Source: a virus. From it: a DNA stretch of 24,815 nt. The notes under the pieces are model-generated. The model worked only from the letters and a program-made list of their open reading frames with translations. It was not told the DNA's origin and searched no databases. Within the stretch, counting starts at the first letter, position 1. Each line of letters starts with the position of its first letter. Location of the stretch: positions 1-24,815 of IMG/VR virus record IMGVR_UViG_3300022220_000020. One strand, given 5' to 3'. This document shows positions 1 to 6,134 of the stretch, piece after piece. A program made the position numbers and the translations under genes.

Positions 1-1
1 C

Positions 2-202
2 CTACGATTAAAAGCTGAACTAATGCTTGACAAAGCAAACGAACTTATAAGGTTTTGCGATATGGTAGAGAATAGAAAATCAGTATTAAGAAAGCATTTC
101 AATTTGCTTGATCAAAAAAACATTGCTAAATACAATCACGCAATTAATAGAAAGCAGGTTTTGATTGATTCACTTAAAACGGATTTGCAATGTATAAACT
201 AA
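2..202 (+). CDS. Hypothetical protein, 5'-truncated by the window edge
   Basis: An open frame enters at base 2 and ends at TAA 200-202, giving 66 residues of a C-terminal part with no start codon visible. The sequence is rich in Lys, Asn and Leu and looks helical; I recognise no family. Its last codons overlap the start of the next gene (ATG at 190), a coupling seen throughout this window, which supports it being a real gene and not a chance frame. Function unknown. Confidence 0.55.
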   Translation, partial: LRLKAELMLDKANELIRFCDMVENRKSVLRKHFNLLDQKNIAKYNHAINRKQVLIDSLKTDLQCIN

Positions 203-375
203 GTGGCGAATACTACCGAATTTTCAATAGTATAAAATTTGCTGAAAGACCTTCACAGATTGATTCAATTTTAAATTGGATTGATTTGTTTGAGAAGGTC
301 AGCACTAAAGACGAAGTTGAACGTTTAAAAAAAATAGCATATAGTAAATTGACAATTTTAACTAAAGCATTTTAA
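190..375 (+). CDS. Small hypothetical phage protein (61 aa)
   Basis: A 61-residue, probably helical protein. Its ATG at 190 lies inside the last codons of the preceding gene (13-nt overlap), and the next gene starts 3 nt after its stop, so it sits within a tightly packed early operon. No motif, membrane segment or Cys/His cluster is visible. Position next to an SSB-like gene suggests early expression, but no function can be assigned. Confidence 0.55.
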   Translation: MYKLSGEYYRIFNSIKFAERPSQIDSILNWIDLFEKVSTKDEVERLKKIAYSKLTILTKAF

Positions 376-378
376 CAG

Positions 379-591
379 ATGGAAGATTTTTTAAAAATTA
401 CAGACGAAGTTGCAACTGCTGAAATATTAGATCAAAGTGGTGACCTTTTAAAATGCACTTTTCAAAATGATGACGGAGTTGAGATTGACACAAAAGGAAT
501 TGATTTTATAGAATTAAGCTATGACAATTTAGAAACTTTGATGAATTTAATCATTGAAGCAAAAGAATATTACGAAAACAATTTAATTTAA
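379..591 (+). CDS. Small acidic hypothetical protein (70 aa)
   Basis: A 70-residue acidic protein with a predicted beta-rich start (KCTFQNDDGVEIDTKG, about residues 23-38) followed by a C-terminal helix (about 45-68). The ATG follows the upstream stop by 3 nt. The acidic composition resembles small phage accessory or DNA-mimic-like proteins, but that is only an impression from composition. No family recognised. Confidence 0.55.
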   Translation: MEDFLKITDEVATAEILDQSGDLLKCTFQNDDGVEIDTKGIDFIELSYDNLETLMNLIIEAKEYYENNLI

Positions 592-608
592 TTAATACAT
601 TTTAAAAA

Positions 609-953
609 ATGGAAATCAAAGGAAGAATTACCAAGAAATTGGCAGTAGAAACAGGAATGAGCAAGGCAGGAAAGTCTTGGCAAAAACAATCGTTTGTTAT
701 TGATACAGGAGCGCAGTATAATCCTGAAGTATGCTTTCAAACGTTTGGAGATAAATGTGAGATGCTTAACAACTTTGAAGAAGGTCAGGAAGTATCTGTG
801 GCTTTTAACGTATCAAGCAGGGAATACAACGGAAAGTATTACCACAACATTGACGCTTGGAAAATTGAATCCTTAGGCGAAAGACAACCGCAAGGCGAAA
901 AGTTGGAAGCAGCAGATTTAGGAAGTAGTGATAACGATGGATTACCTTTTTAA
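609..953 (+). CDS. DUF3127-like single-stranded DNA-binding protein
   Basis: A 114-residue OB-fold-type protein of the DUF3127 kind, which Bacteroidota phages often carry where other phages have SSB. The fold segment covers about residues 1-88 and includes the family-like stretch REYNGKYYHNIDAWKIE (71-87). It is followed by a flexible polar linker and an acidic, hydrophobic-ended tail (residues 106-114, ending DNDGLPF). That tail closely resembles the protein-docking tip of bacterial SSB, which ends DDDIPF in E. coli. The likely role is to coat ssDNA and recruit replication and recombination proteins encoded just downstream. Family assignment is from remembered family pattern; binding is inferred. 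The 183-nt frame at 694-876 is a shadow. Confidence 0.82.
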   Translation: MEIKGRITKKLAVETGMSKAGKSWQKQSFVIDTGAQYNPEVCFQTFGDKCEMLNNFEEGQEVSVAFNVSSREYNGKYYHNIDAWKIESLGERQPQGEKLEAADLGSSDNDGLPF

Positions 954-956
954 GTT

Positions 957-1250
957 ATGGAAAGAAAGGAAGAACTAAACTACGTTATAAACTCGGTTAT
1001 CCTTAGTCACGCTCTATCTGATTGCTTGTCAATTATGATTGAGCGAGGCTACTTCTTTCAAGACGTTAAGAGAGCAGCCAAGAGATATGAAGGTTTAATT
1101 GAAAAAAACAATAACCGAATCTTTGCCAATGTTGATGATGAACGAATGGAGATGATTACGAAGGAGATTGATCAGCATACCGAGATTTTTAATTCTTTGA
1201 ATAAAATGAGTTTTAAAGAAAAAGAAGAACTTTTAAAATCGTTAAAATGA
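957..1250 (+). CDS. Hypothetical helical protein (97 aa)
   Basis: A 97-residue charged, all-helical-looking protein that starts 3 nt after the SSB-like gene and overlaps the next start by 4 nt (ATGA at 1247-1250). Residues 60-97 form a Glu/Lys-rich amphipathic stretch. No catalytic or metal-binding motif is visible. Tight coupling to the SSB-like and zinc-ribbon genes suggests a replication-module accessory role, which is inference only. Confidence 0.6.
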   Translation: MERKEELNYVINSVILSHALSDCLSIMIERGYFFQDVKRAAKRYEGLIEKNNNRIFANVDDERMEMITKEIDQHTEIFNSLNKMSFKEKEELLKSLK

Positions 1251-1522
1251 TAGTTACATATCAGAGCAAGATGAATGATGACCAATACTTAATTGAGGAG
1301 GTAGAAAAGGAATACTTTCCGCAATACAAATTTGAGGAGGTCATTCACGAATTAAACCACGTTCATAAATATGAAGAAGAAGCAGGTAAGAAGATGCCAT
1401 TTAAGCAATGCAGCATCTGTCATCAAAATAAAACTTTGCCTGAGTTCTATAAGTATTCAAAACCAACAAAGACTAAAATTTGTAAACTTTGTTTTAGGAA
1501 ATCAAGTTATGGAATAGATTAA
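1247..1522 (+). CDS. Small zinc-ribbon protein (CxxC...CxxC)
   Basis: A 91-residue protein with an acidic N-terminal half and a C-terminal zinc ribbon. C55-x2-C58 and C79-x2-C82 flank a short loop containing the LPEFYKYSK-like segment (64-72) common to small phage and HNH-associated zinc ribbons. It lacks the His residues needed for an HNH nuclease, so it is more likely a DNA- or protein-binding module. The start is coupled to the upstream stop (ATGA). It is the last gene before a promoter/RNA/terminator element, so it closes the first early operon. Confidence 0.65.
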   Translation: MIVTYQSKMNDDQYLIEEVEKEYFPQYKFEEVIHELNHVHKYEEEAGKKMPFKQCSICHQNKTLPEFYKYSKPTKTKICKLCFRKSSYGID

Positions 1523-1527
1523 ATTAT

Positions 1528-1535
1528 TATCTTTG
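1528..1535 (+). promoter_or_regulatory. Bacteroidota -7 promoter element (TAtcTTTG)
   Basis: TATCTTTG matches the Bacteroidota sigma-A -7 consensus TAnnTTTG. It lies in a non-coding gap just after the stop of the zinc-ribbon gene. A start about 5-7 nt downstream would place the RNA 5' end near 1540, exactly where the structured element at 1539-1634 begins. No clear TTG-type -33 box is present at the usual distance. Confidence 0.6.
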
Positions 1536-1634
1536 TAGAACAGTTGCGGTCGAAACATAGGCAACTTAAAGGAATTTTAATAGACCCTTATAATGAAAGC
1601 AGCTTCGACCCTGTTGGATTTATGAGGGTTTTTT
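1536..1634 (+). ncRNA. Candidate structured phage RNA (pseudoknot plus terminator)
   Basis: A roughly 95-nt non-coding stretch between a -7 promoter element and a T-run. Stem P1 pairs AGTTGC (1542-1547) with GCAACT (1561-1566). The first seven loop bases, GGTCGAA (1548-1554), match TTCGACC (1604-1610) perfectly, giving an H-type pseudoknot that would stack on P1. The 3' end is a 10-bp terminator hairpin whose loop holds 1604-1610. An alternative pairing joins AACAG (1539-1543) to CTGTT (1611-1615), extending the long-range helix to 12 bp with a 4-nt bulge and excluding P1. It could be a stand-alone small RNA or a leader/attenuator for the replication gene at 1647. I recognise no known RNA family. 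Pairings are seen by eye; folding energy was not computed. Confidence 0.6.
1584..1634 (+). terminator. Rho-independent terminator upstream of the replication gene
   Basis: ACCCTTATAA (1584-1593) pairs with TTATGAGGGT (1620-1629), ten base pairs with one G-U wobble, followed by T6 at 1629-1634. A competing shorter hairpin pairs ACCCT (1608-1612) with AGGGT (1625-1629). The next gene starts 12 nt after the T-run, so replication-gene expression would need read-through or an unseen start. Confidence 0.7.
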
Positions 1635-1646
1635 AATTAATAACAA

Positions 1647-2420
1647 ATGACTAAACGATTAGGATATACATTCTACCCAAAAGATTGGCGGAGTGATGAC
1701 AAAATAATTATGCTTAACGCAGAAGAAAGAGATATGTTTAGGTTCTTTATTGACGAGTGTTACATAAAAAGTTCAGCAAAACTTGAGTGGAACTTAGGTT
1801 ATCTTCGCAGAATCTTGGGGCATAACAAGCAAAAAGTTGAAAGAATCTTTAAAGTTTTATGCAACTTTGAGTTAGTTTACCAAGAGGGCGATTACATTGT
1901 TATCCCTAGTGTTATCAGTAGATTGGGTTACGTTGAAGAGAAAGTTCAAAAGGGTAAATTAGGAGGTTTAGCTAAGAGTAAGATTGTAGCTAATAAGAAA
2001 GAGAATATAAAAGAGAATATAAAGGAGAAAGAGAAAGAGAAAGAAGAAGAAGAAGATAACCGACACCGCCAAATAATTGAGTTAGCTAATGATTATAAAA
2101 AAAATGAACGAGTGATCAACGCAGTTCTTAAAAATGGTCAGCAGTTAGCATTTAGCAAAGAAGATTTACTTGCAAAACTTGATGAATTTGTTTTACATTT
2201 GGAATCCACAGGAGAAACTATTAAGACAAAAAAAGACTTCAATACACATTTCTTAAATTGGCTAAGGGTTAAAAAGAAAAAAAGTTCAGAAAAAAGTACT
2301 AAACCAACACCTGCTGAAAAGGTATTTGGTGAATATTACGAGGAAGCAAACACAATAGCAAAACAATTAAACAACTTAACAATTTTAAAAAATGAGCAAG
2401 ATAAAAGAATCACAGGATAA
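1647..2420 (+). CDS. Phage replication initiation / helicase-loader type protein
   Basis: A 257-residue two-domain protein. Residues 1-95 look like a winged-helix DNA-binding domain of the DUF1376/DUF4373 kind seen in phage replication proteins (start GYTFYPKDWRSDDKI). Residues about 112-138 are a Lys/Glu repeat hinge. Residues about 140-215 resemble the DUF7833 C-terminal module, ending in KDFNTHFLNWLR (197-208). Such proteins bind the phage origin and help load the replicative helicase, like DnaD/DnaB-type primosome proteins. That role is inferred from domain order and from the neighbouring SSB-like gene. It follows the structured RNA/terminator and overlaps the next gene by 29 nt. The exact family names are from memory. 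Confidence 0.65.
   Translation: MTKRLGYTFYPKDWRSDDKIIMLNAEERDMFRFFIDECYIKSSAKLEWNLGYLRRILGHNKQKVERIFKVLCNFELVYQEGDYIVIPSVISRLGYVEEKVQKGKLGGLAKSKIVANKKENIKENIKEKEKEKEEEEDNRHRQIIELANDYKKNERVINAVLKNGQQLAFSKEDLLAKLDEFVLHLESTGETIKTKKDFNTHFLNWLRVKKKKSSEKSTKPTPAEKVFGEYYEEANTIAKQLNNLTILKNEQDKRITG
1995..2056 (+). repeat. Purine-rich simple repeat encoding a Lys/Glu hinge
   Basis: Imperfect tandem copies of GAGAATATAAAA, GAGAAA and GAA run in frame through the replication gene and encode alternating KEN/KEKE/EEE residues. Almost every base on the + strand is A or G. It is a typical slippage-prone, length-variable linker between two folded domains. Confidence 0.7.
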
Positions 2421-3027
2421 AGAACTAACACTTTACATTCTAAAGTCAGCAGTTCAGGTTGGAATTAATGGTTCAATGGATGACCTGACAATGAACCTGC
2501 TTGTGGATTTCATAAAAAACTACTACGGCAATTTAGAAATTGATCAATACTCAAAAGCGTTTGAACTATATGCTGCTCAGAAATTGGATTATAAGGAAAA
2601 ACCATATAACAACTTTTCAACGGCATTCGTAGGACTAATACTAAACTCCTACAAAGAATGGTTGAGGAAGGATAATTTAAAGCCAAAGGCATATATTGAA
2701 CCAACACATCAGCTTGAGAATAATCAAGACCCAATATTAGAAATGGAAAAGGCTTTTAAGTTTATTGAAAGGGTTTACAAAGACGAAGGAAAATTTCCGA
2801 TAATAGCTAATTGGTCAGATGCGTTTTTATATGCCGAAGCGAATGGATTAATCAACCTTTCAGCGGAAGAAAAGCAGCAAATAAAGAAGGAAATCATTGA
2901 AGAAATCAAATTAAAGCAGGTTCAAAAGCGTTTGGAAACAGGAGTAAAAGGTTCAGTATCAGAATTTGATGATAAGAACGTAAAAGTTTTATGCAGAAAA
3001 AAATCATTAATGCAATATATTAGATAA
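2392..3027 (+). CDS. Hypothetical replication-linked protein
   Basis: A 211-residue protein whose ATG lies 29 nt inside the end of the replication gene, implying coupled translation and joint function. The N-terminal two thirds (about 10-110) look alpha-helical with conserved-looking aromatic positions (IKNYYGNL, LYAAQKLDY, LNSYKEWLR). The C-terminal third is Lys/Glu-rich. No Walker motif or metal site is visible, so it is not an obvious helicase or primase. Its place after a DnaD-like initiator makes a helicase loader or initiator partner the best guess. A -7 promoter follows its stop. Confidence 0.6.
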   Translation: MSKIKESQDKELTLYILKSAVQVGINGSMDDLTMNLLVDFIKNYYGNLEIDQYSKAFELYAAQKLDYKEKPYNNFSTAFVGLILNSYKEWLRKDNLKPKAYIEPTHQLENNQDPILEMEKAFKFIERVYKDEGKFPIIANWSDAFLYAEANGLINLSAEEKQQIKKEIIEEIKLKQVQKRLETGVKGSVSEFDDKNVKVLCRKKSLMQYIR

Positions 3028-3033
3028 TATATG

Positions 3034-3041
3034 TATATTTG
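3034..3041 (+). promoter_or_regulatory. Bacteroidota -7 promoter element (TAtaTTTG)
   Basis: TATATTTG lies 7 nt after the stop of the preceding gene and about 38 nt before the next start. It matches TAnnTTTG. No -33 TTG box is seen at 19-21 nt upstream. It probably drives the small genes and nuclease block from 3079 onward. Confidence 0.5.
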
Positions 3042-3078
3042 AAAGGTCAATAAGACATAAAAATAATACAAGAACAAG

Positions 3079-3210
3079 ATGAAAAACATCAGCACAGAAT
3101 TACTTCACGAAATGAAAGAATTGTTTTGGAAGAATAATAAAGAAAATGCATTGGGAGAAATTCAACTTCCTTTGTTTTTTAATGAATTAATAACAAGAAT
3201 AAAAAGATAG
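3079..3210 (+). CDS. Tiny hypothetical protein (43 aa)
   Basis: An ATG at 3079 opens a 43-residue frame ending at TAG 3208-3210, filling what would otherwise be a 180-nt gap. The peptide begins MKNISTELLHEMKELF and ends in a basic RIKR. It lies just after a promoter element and 2 nt before the next gene, so spacing supports it being real. Function unknown. Confidence 0.45.
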   Translation: MKNISTELLHEMKELFWKNNKENALGEIQLPLFFNELITRIKR

Positions 3211-3212
3211 TT

Positions 3213-3398
3213 ATGGATTATAAACTAATAACCAACATTCACGTTGACGGAATTGATTTCAACGATTATCCTGATTTTGTAGACGCTTATAATTATTCGG
3301 CAGAATATGATGGAAAAGAAATGACAGAAGAGCAGCTTGATGAGTTAAACGAAAATTCAGAATTTATACACGATTGTGTTTACAACCAACTTTATTAA
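3213..3398 (+). CDS. Small acidic phage protein (61 aa)
   Basis: A 61-residue strongly acidic protein with the pattern VDGIDFNDYPDFVDAY (11-26) and EMTEEQLDELNE (36-47). This pattern is familiar from many phages as an unnamed conserved small protein near replication and recombination genes. It sits between a 43-codon gene and a nuclease, separated from each by 2 nt or less. No function is known to me. Confidence 0.7.
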   Translation: MDYKLITNIHVDGIDFNDYPDFVDAYNYSAEYDGKEMTEEQLDELNENSEFIHDCVYNQLY

Positions 3399-3399
3399 T

Positions 3400-3819
3400 A
3401 TGGCAATTAGATTTGAAAATAAAGAATCCTTAGAGAGAGAACATAAGGCAGTATTATTATTCTGTTGTATTTATGACTACACATTTGAAAAGTTAGGTGA
3501 CCACGACATTGATTTTAAAATCTTCAAAGATGAAAAGTTAGTATGTTACCTTGAAGTCAAGGGAAGGAATAAAACAATTGCTGAGGCTTATCCTTTGCCA
3601 ATAGCGATAAGAAAGTTGCATAATTTGGCAGATAAAAGAAGAAAAGGAGTAATACTTTGGGATTGTTTGGATGGCTTAATTTACGCAGATTATACAAAGT
3701 TGGAAGGCACAATAAAAGTTGGAGGTCGGAGGATACCAAGAAAAGGTTCAGCAAACGACATTGAACTAATGGCATACTATCAGAAAAGCGAACACCTACA
3801 CGAGTATAAGTTTAAATAG
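3400..3819 (+). CDS. PD-(D/E)XK-type nuclease (VRR-NUC/HJR-like)
   Basis: A 139-residue protein with the signature of the restriction-endonuclease-like fold. A helix with acidic residues (E10, E13) comes first, then D38 in HDIDFKIF and the E52-x-K54 pair in CYLEVKGRNKT. This small single-domain form is typical of phage Holliday-junction resolvase or repair nucleases. The role is probably processing recombination or packaging intermediates in the cytoplasm. I place the start at ATG 3400, one base after the upstream stop, in place of 3376, because 3400 avoids a 23-nt overlap and begins the folded domain. The next gene encodes a phosphoesterase, strengthening a nuclease-module reading. Confidence 0.7.
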   Translation: MAIRFENKESLEREHKAVLLFCCIYDYTFEKLGDHDIDFKIFKDEKLVCYLEVKGRNKTIAEAYPLPIAIRKLHNLADKRRKGVILWDCLDGLIYADYTKLEGTIKVGGRRIPRKGSANDIELMAYYQKSEHLHEYKFK

Positions 3820-3827
3820 TATATTTG
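3820..3827 (+). promoter_or_regulatory. Bacteroidota -7 promoter element (TAtaTTTG)
   Basis: TATATTTG overlaps the stop region of the nuclease gene and lies 13 nt before the phosphoesterase ATG, giving a very short leader. The bases just upstream, TTTAAATAG, are nearly the same as those before the promoter at 5791 (TTTAAAATAG), suggesting two copies of one promoter type. Confidence 0.55.
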
Positions 3828-3840
3828 CAAAAATCCAATT

Positions 3841-5058
3841 ATGAAAGTTCGCAAAAGGTTATATGATGCAGAAGCATTAGCATTAGGTCTTAAATTAAAT
3901 AAGAAGTTACCAAGTGAACTGCAATCTCGTTATTACTTAGAGGAAGAAGTTTATAAAGATATCCTGAGAAAAAGAATAGAGCCAAATCCACGAAAATTCG
4001 TCAATACTCAAAACAAAATTGACAAAAACGGAAACGTAATTTCATCGGTTGAAAAGCTGCAAAGCGAAGCAATAGACATTCCTGATAATTTTGAAGTAAT
4101 AAAAATATCTACTTCCAAGACCACAGGTCAGCAATGGATACAGTACGCTGCAAAGCAGGAGAAAGAAGAAGTAAAAGACTTTGACTTTGAAGGAATCGTA
4201 AAGAAGCACATAAAAAGATTAGATAGGTTAGTTGTGCCAATCATTGACAAAGCATCAGACTTTGACAGGCTTGTTATATCAGACGTTCATATTGGAATGG
4301 AAACTAATAAATATGACAATTCAATGTATGCGGTTAAATGGAACAAAGAAGAGGTTCTTAAAGACTGCACAAGAATAGCTGAGGCAACTATAAAAGAAAG
4401 GCAATCTAACTTCATAGTTGTAGATGATTATGGCGATTTGATGGATGGGTTTGATGGCAAAACCACAAGAGGCGGTCACGAACTTCCTCAGAATATGACT
4501 AACGAAGAAGCATTTGATACTGCCGTTGAATTTAAGATTAAGCTGATTGAACCATTACTTGCTCATTATAGCAGAGTTGAGGTAAACAATATCTGCAACG
4601 ATAACCATTCAGGAGCGTTTGGATACTTCGTGAACAAAACTATGAAGCAGATTCTTGAACTAAAATATGACAATGTAAAGGTCACGAATCACAGGAAGTT
4701 TATCAATCACTATTTCATCGGTAATATTTGCTTTGTAATTAGTCACGGAAAGGATGACAAGAGTTTAAAGTTTGGATTTAAGCCACAACTTAAACCTGAT
4801 TCAATTGAGAAGATAGACCAATACTGTAAGAACAATGGCATTTACAAAACTGCTGAACTTGTTATTTTCTGCAAGGGGGATAGTCATCAGGCATTATTTG
4901 ATATGTGCAGCAGCGATGATTTCTATTATTTTAATTATCCTGCACTAAGTCCATCTTCGCAATGGGTACAGAACAACTTTAAAAAAGGCAGGAGAGGTTT
5001 CTTTTTGGAATCTTACAAAGACCTTGACGTATATTTAAAACCTAAATTCATAAAATGA
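3841..5058 (+). CDS. Calcineurin-like metallophosphoesterase
   Basis: A 405-residue protein with the ordered metal-binding motifs of the calcineurin-like phosphoesterase family. They are D148-x-H150 (SDVHIG), the GD motif (G198-D199), an N-D-x-H variant of GNHD (about 253-256), H302 in ISHGKD, and the final H349 in KGDSHQ. Residues 1-135 form an extra N-terminal region with a basic helical start and a linker. The family includes Mre11/SbcD nucleases and phosphatases. With the PD-(D/E)XK and NinG neighbours, a DNA nuclease or end-processing role is likely but not proven. The protein is probably cytoplasmic. The start is downstream of its own promoter element, and the end overlaps the next gene (ATGA at 5055-5058). 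Confidence 0.82.
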   Translation: MKVRKRLYDAEALALGLKLNKKLPSELQSRYYLEEEVYKDILRKRIEPNPRKFVNTQNKIDKNGNVISSVEKLQSEAIDIPDNFEVIKISTSKTTGQQWIQYAAKQEKEEVKDFDFEGIVKKHIKRLDRLVVPIIDKASDFDRLVISDVHIGMETNKYDNSMYAVKWNKEEVLKDCTRIAEATIKERQSNFIVVDDYGDLMDGFDGKTTRGGHELPQNMTNEEAFDTAVEFKIKLIEPLLAHYSRVEVNNICNDNHSGAFGYFVNKTMKQILELKYDNVKVTNHRKFINHYFIGNICFVISHGKDDKSLKFGFKPQLKPDSIEKIDQYCKNNGIYKTAELVIFCKGDSHQALFDMCSSDDFYYFNYPALSPSSQWVQNNFKKGRRGFFLESYKDLDVYLKPKFIK

Positions 5059-5264
5059 AAGACGATATTAAAACCTTTATCCATTACTTGGATAAGCTAA
5101 AAACAAGAAAAGAAATCTATTTCAAGTACTTTGAAAGTCCTGTGGTTGTGACTGTAAAAGATAAAGAAGATGGGGTTGACTACCTTGAAAAATTTTACCA
5201 AAAAGAAATGGAAAGGCTTGATAGCTTTAGAGCAGATTTAGACAGGTTCAAGAATGAAATGTAA
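5055..5264 (+). CDS. Small coiled-coil-like hypothetical protein (69 aa)
   Basis: A 69-residue, charged, mostly helical protein starting at an ATGA overlap with the phosphoesterase and overlapping the NinG-like gene by 11 nt. The C-terminal half (about 43-69) shows heptad-like spacing of hydrophobics. No motif recognised. Double overlap with two DNA-processing genes suggests an accessory subunit, as inference only. Confidence 0.6.
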   Translation: MKDDIKTFIHYLDKLKTRKEIYFKYFESPVVVTVKDKEDGVDYLEKFYQKEMERLDSFRADLDRFKNEM

Positions 5265-5790
5265 GAACTGCAAAGATAAGTTTGAACCGAAATGGTTTAA
5301 TTGGAAGTATTGTGACAAAGACCTTTGCCATAATTTAGGGGTTAAGGAACTTGTAAAGAAAGAACGAGAAAAGAAAGCGAAGCAGGAACGCAAGGAAAAG
5401 AAGAAAGCAAAGGAAGCACTATTGACCCATAGGGATTACCTGAAGATATTTCAGACAGTATTCAATACTTATATAAGGTTAAGAGATAAAGACCTTCCTT
5501 GTATATCTTGCGGTAAGAATAACAACAAACAATTTCACGCAGGGCATTATCGGTCAGTTGGCAGTTGTCCTGAACTTAGATTTGAGGAATTAAATGTTTG
5601 GCGGCAATGTGCAACCTGCAACACTTACCTGCACGGCAACTTAATTGAATACCGAAAAGAGTTGATTAATCGCATAGGGGTTGAGAAGGTAGAATGGTTA
5701 GAAGGATACCAACCAAGTAATAAAATGCTGATACCTGAAATAAAAGAAAAGATAAAACAATATAAAGCAAAGATAAACAGTTTAAAATAG
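5254..5790 (+). CDS. ninG: NinG/Rap-like recombination protein
   Basis: A 178-residue protein of the lambda NinG (Rap) family, which acts on recombination intermediates such as D-loops and Holliday junctions. The N-terminus carries a zinc finger (C3, C6, C20, C25), followed by a long basic helix (about 33-57). The HNH-like core follows: C83-x2-C86, H95 and H98 in FHAGHY, and C119-x2-C122 with H127. The segment HAGHYRSVGSCPELRF is characteristic of the family. It closes the recombination block, and its stop codon abuts a -7 promoter element at 5791. The gene symbol is used for the family, not for proven orthology. Confidence 0.87.
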   Translation: MKCKNCKDKFEPKWFNWKYCDKDLCHNLGVKELVKKEREKKAKQERKEKKKAKEALLTHRDYLKIFQTVFNTYIRLRDKDLPCISCGKNNNKQFHAGHYRSVGSCPELRFEELNVWRQCATCNTYLHGNLIEYRKELINRIGVEKVEWLEGYQPSNKMLIPEIKEKIKQYKAKINSLK

Positions 5791-5798
5791 TATATTTG
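5791..5798 (+). promoter_or_regulatory. Bacteroidota -7 promoter element (TAtaTTTG), near-leaderless
   Basis: TATATTTG directly follows the ninG stop and ends 4 nt before the ATG at 5803, so the mRNA would be leaderless or nearly so. The preceding TTTAAAATAG repeats the context of the promoter at 3820. It is the likely start of a transcript running into the packaging genes. Confidence 0.6.
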
Positions 5799-5802
5799 TA
5801 CG

Positions 5803-5967
5803 ATGGAAAAAGAAAAGAAAGCACAACCAAATGTTGTATTAACGATGCCTGAGGCTGAGAAGAAAATAGCACGTCAAAGAAGTATTGAAATTTATGACGA
5901 TTACCGAAGCCTGTCAAAGTACATTCGTGACTTGATTGCTTATGACGCTAAACACAAAATTCTGTAA
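5803..5967 (+). CDS. Small ribbon-helix-helix-like protein (54 aa)
   Basis: ATG at 5803 to TAA at 5965-5967 gives 54 residues. The segment NVVLTMPEAEKKIA followed by SLSKYIRDLIAYDAK (about 37-51) has the order of an Arc/CopG ribbon-helix-helix: a short strand, a helix and the SxSxYIRxxI second helix. This suggests a small dimeric DNA-binding regulator. It sits between two promoter elements at the entry to the late genes, a sensible place for a switch protein. The central spacing is longer than in a canonical RHH, so the assignment is tentative. Confidence 0.55.
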   Translation: MEKEKKAQPNVVLTMPEAEKKIARQRSIEIYDDYRSLSKYIRDLIAYDAKHKIL

Positions 5968-5972
5968 ATTTG
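5965..5972 (+). promoter_or_regulatory. Bacteroidota -7 promoter element (TAaaTTTG), near-leaderless
   Basis: TAAATTTG overlaps the stop codon of the RHH-like gene and ends 4 nt before the ATG at 5977. Its upstream context TTCTG is shared with the capsid-operon promoter at 15090. It would again give a leaderless message. Confidence 0.5.
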
Positions 5973-5976
5973 TATA

Positions 5977-6093
5977 ATGGTAGACCACGATGTTCTTTTT
6001 GATTTATATCTTGAAAACACTATCTACTTTTATAATGACAAAGAAGAAGAAATAGGATGCTTAGTGATACTGCACATAACTCAACAGAATTGA
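5977..6093 (+). CDS. Tiny hypothetical protein (38 aa)
   Basis: A 38-residue acidic frame, MVDHDVLFDLY...QQN, starting 4 nt after a -7 promoter box. The promoter spacing matches the gene at 5803 exactly, which argues it is translated. It overlaps a 25-codon frame at 6057. Function unknown. Confidence 0.4.
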   Translation: MVDHDVLFDLYLENTIYFYNDKEEEIGCLVILHITQQN

Positions 6094-6134
6094 AAGAAGA
6101 AGAATCAGAATACACTTTTATTTATTGGAACTAA
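6057..6134 (+). CDS. Possible 25-aa peptide coupled to the TM gene
   Basis: A 25-codon frame from ATG 6057 to TAA 6132-6134, overlapping the upstream 38-aa frame by 37 nt and sharing TAATG with the membrane-protein start at 6134. It may only serve to deliver ribosomes to that start. No motif is visible, and the frame could be chance. Confidence 0.25.
   Translation: MLSDTAHNSTELKEEESEYTFIYWN

Noticed and set aside
3376-3399. Earlier start of the nuclease gene
   Set aside because: It overlaps the previous gene, while ATG 3400 directly follows that gene's stop.
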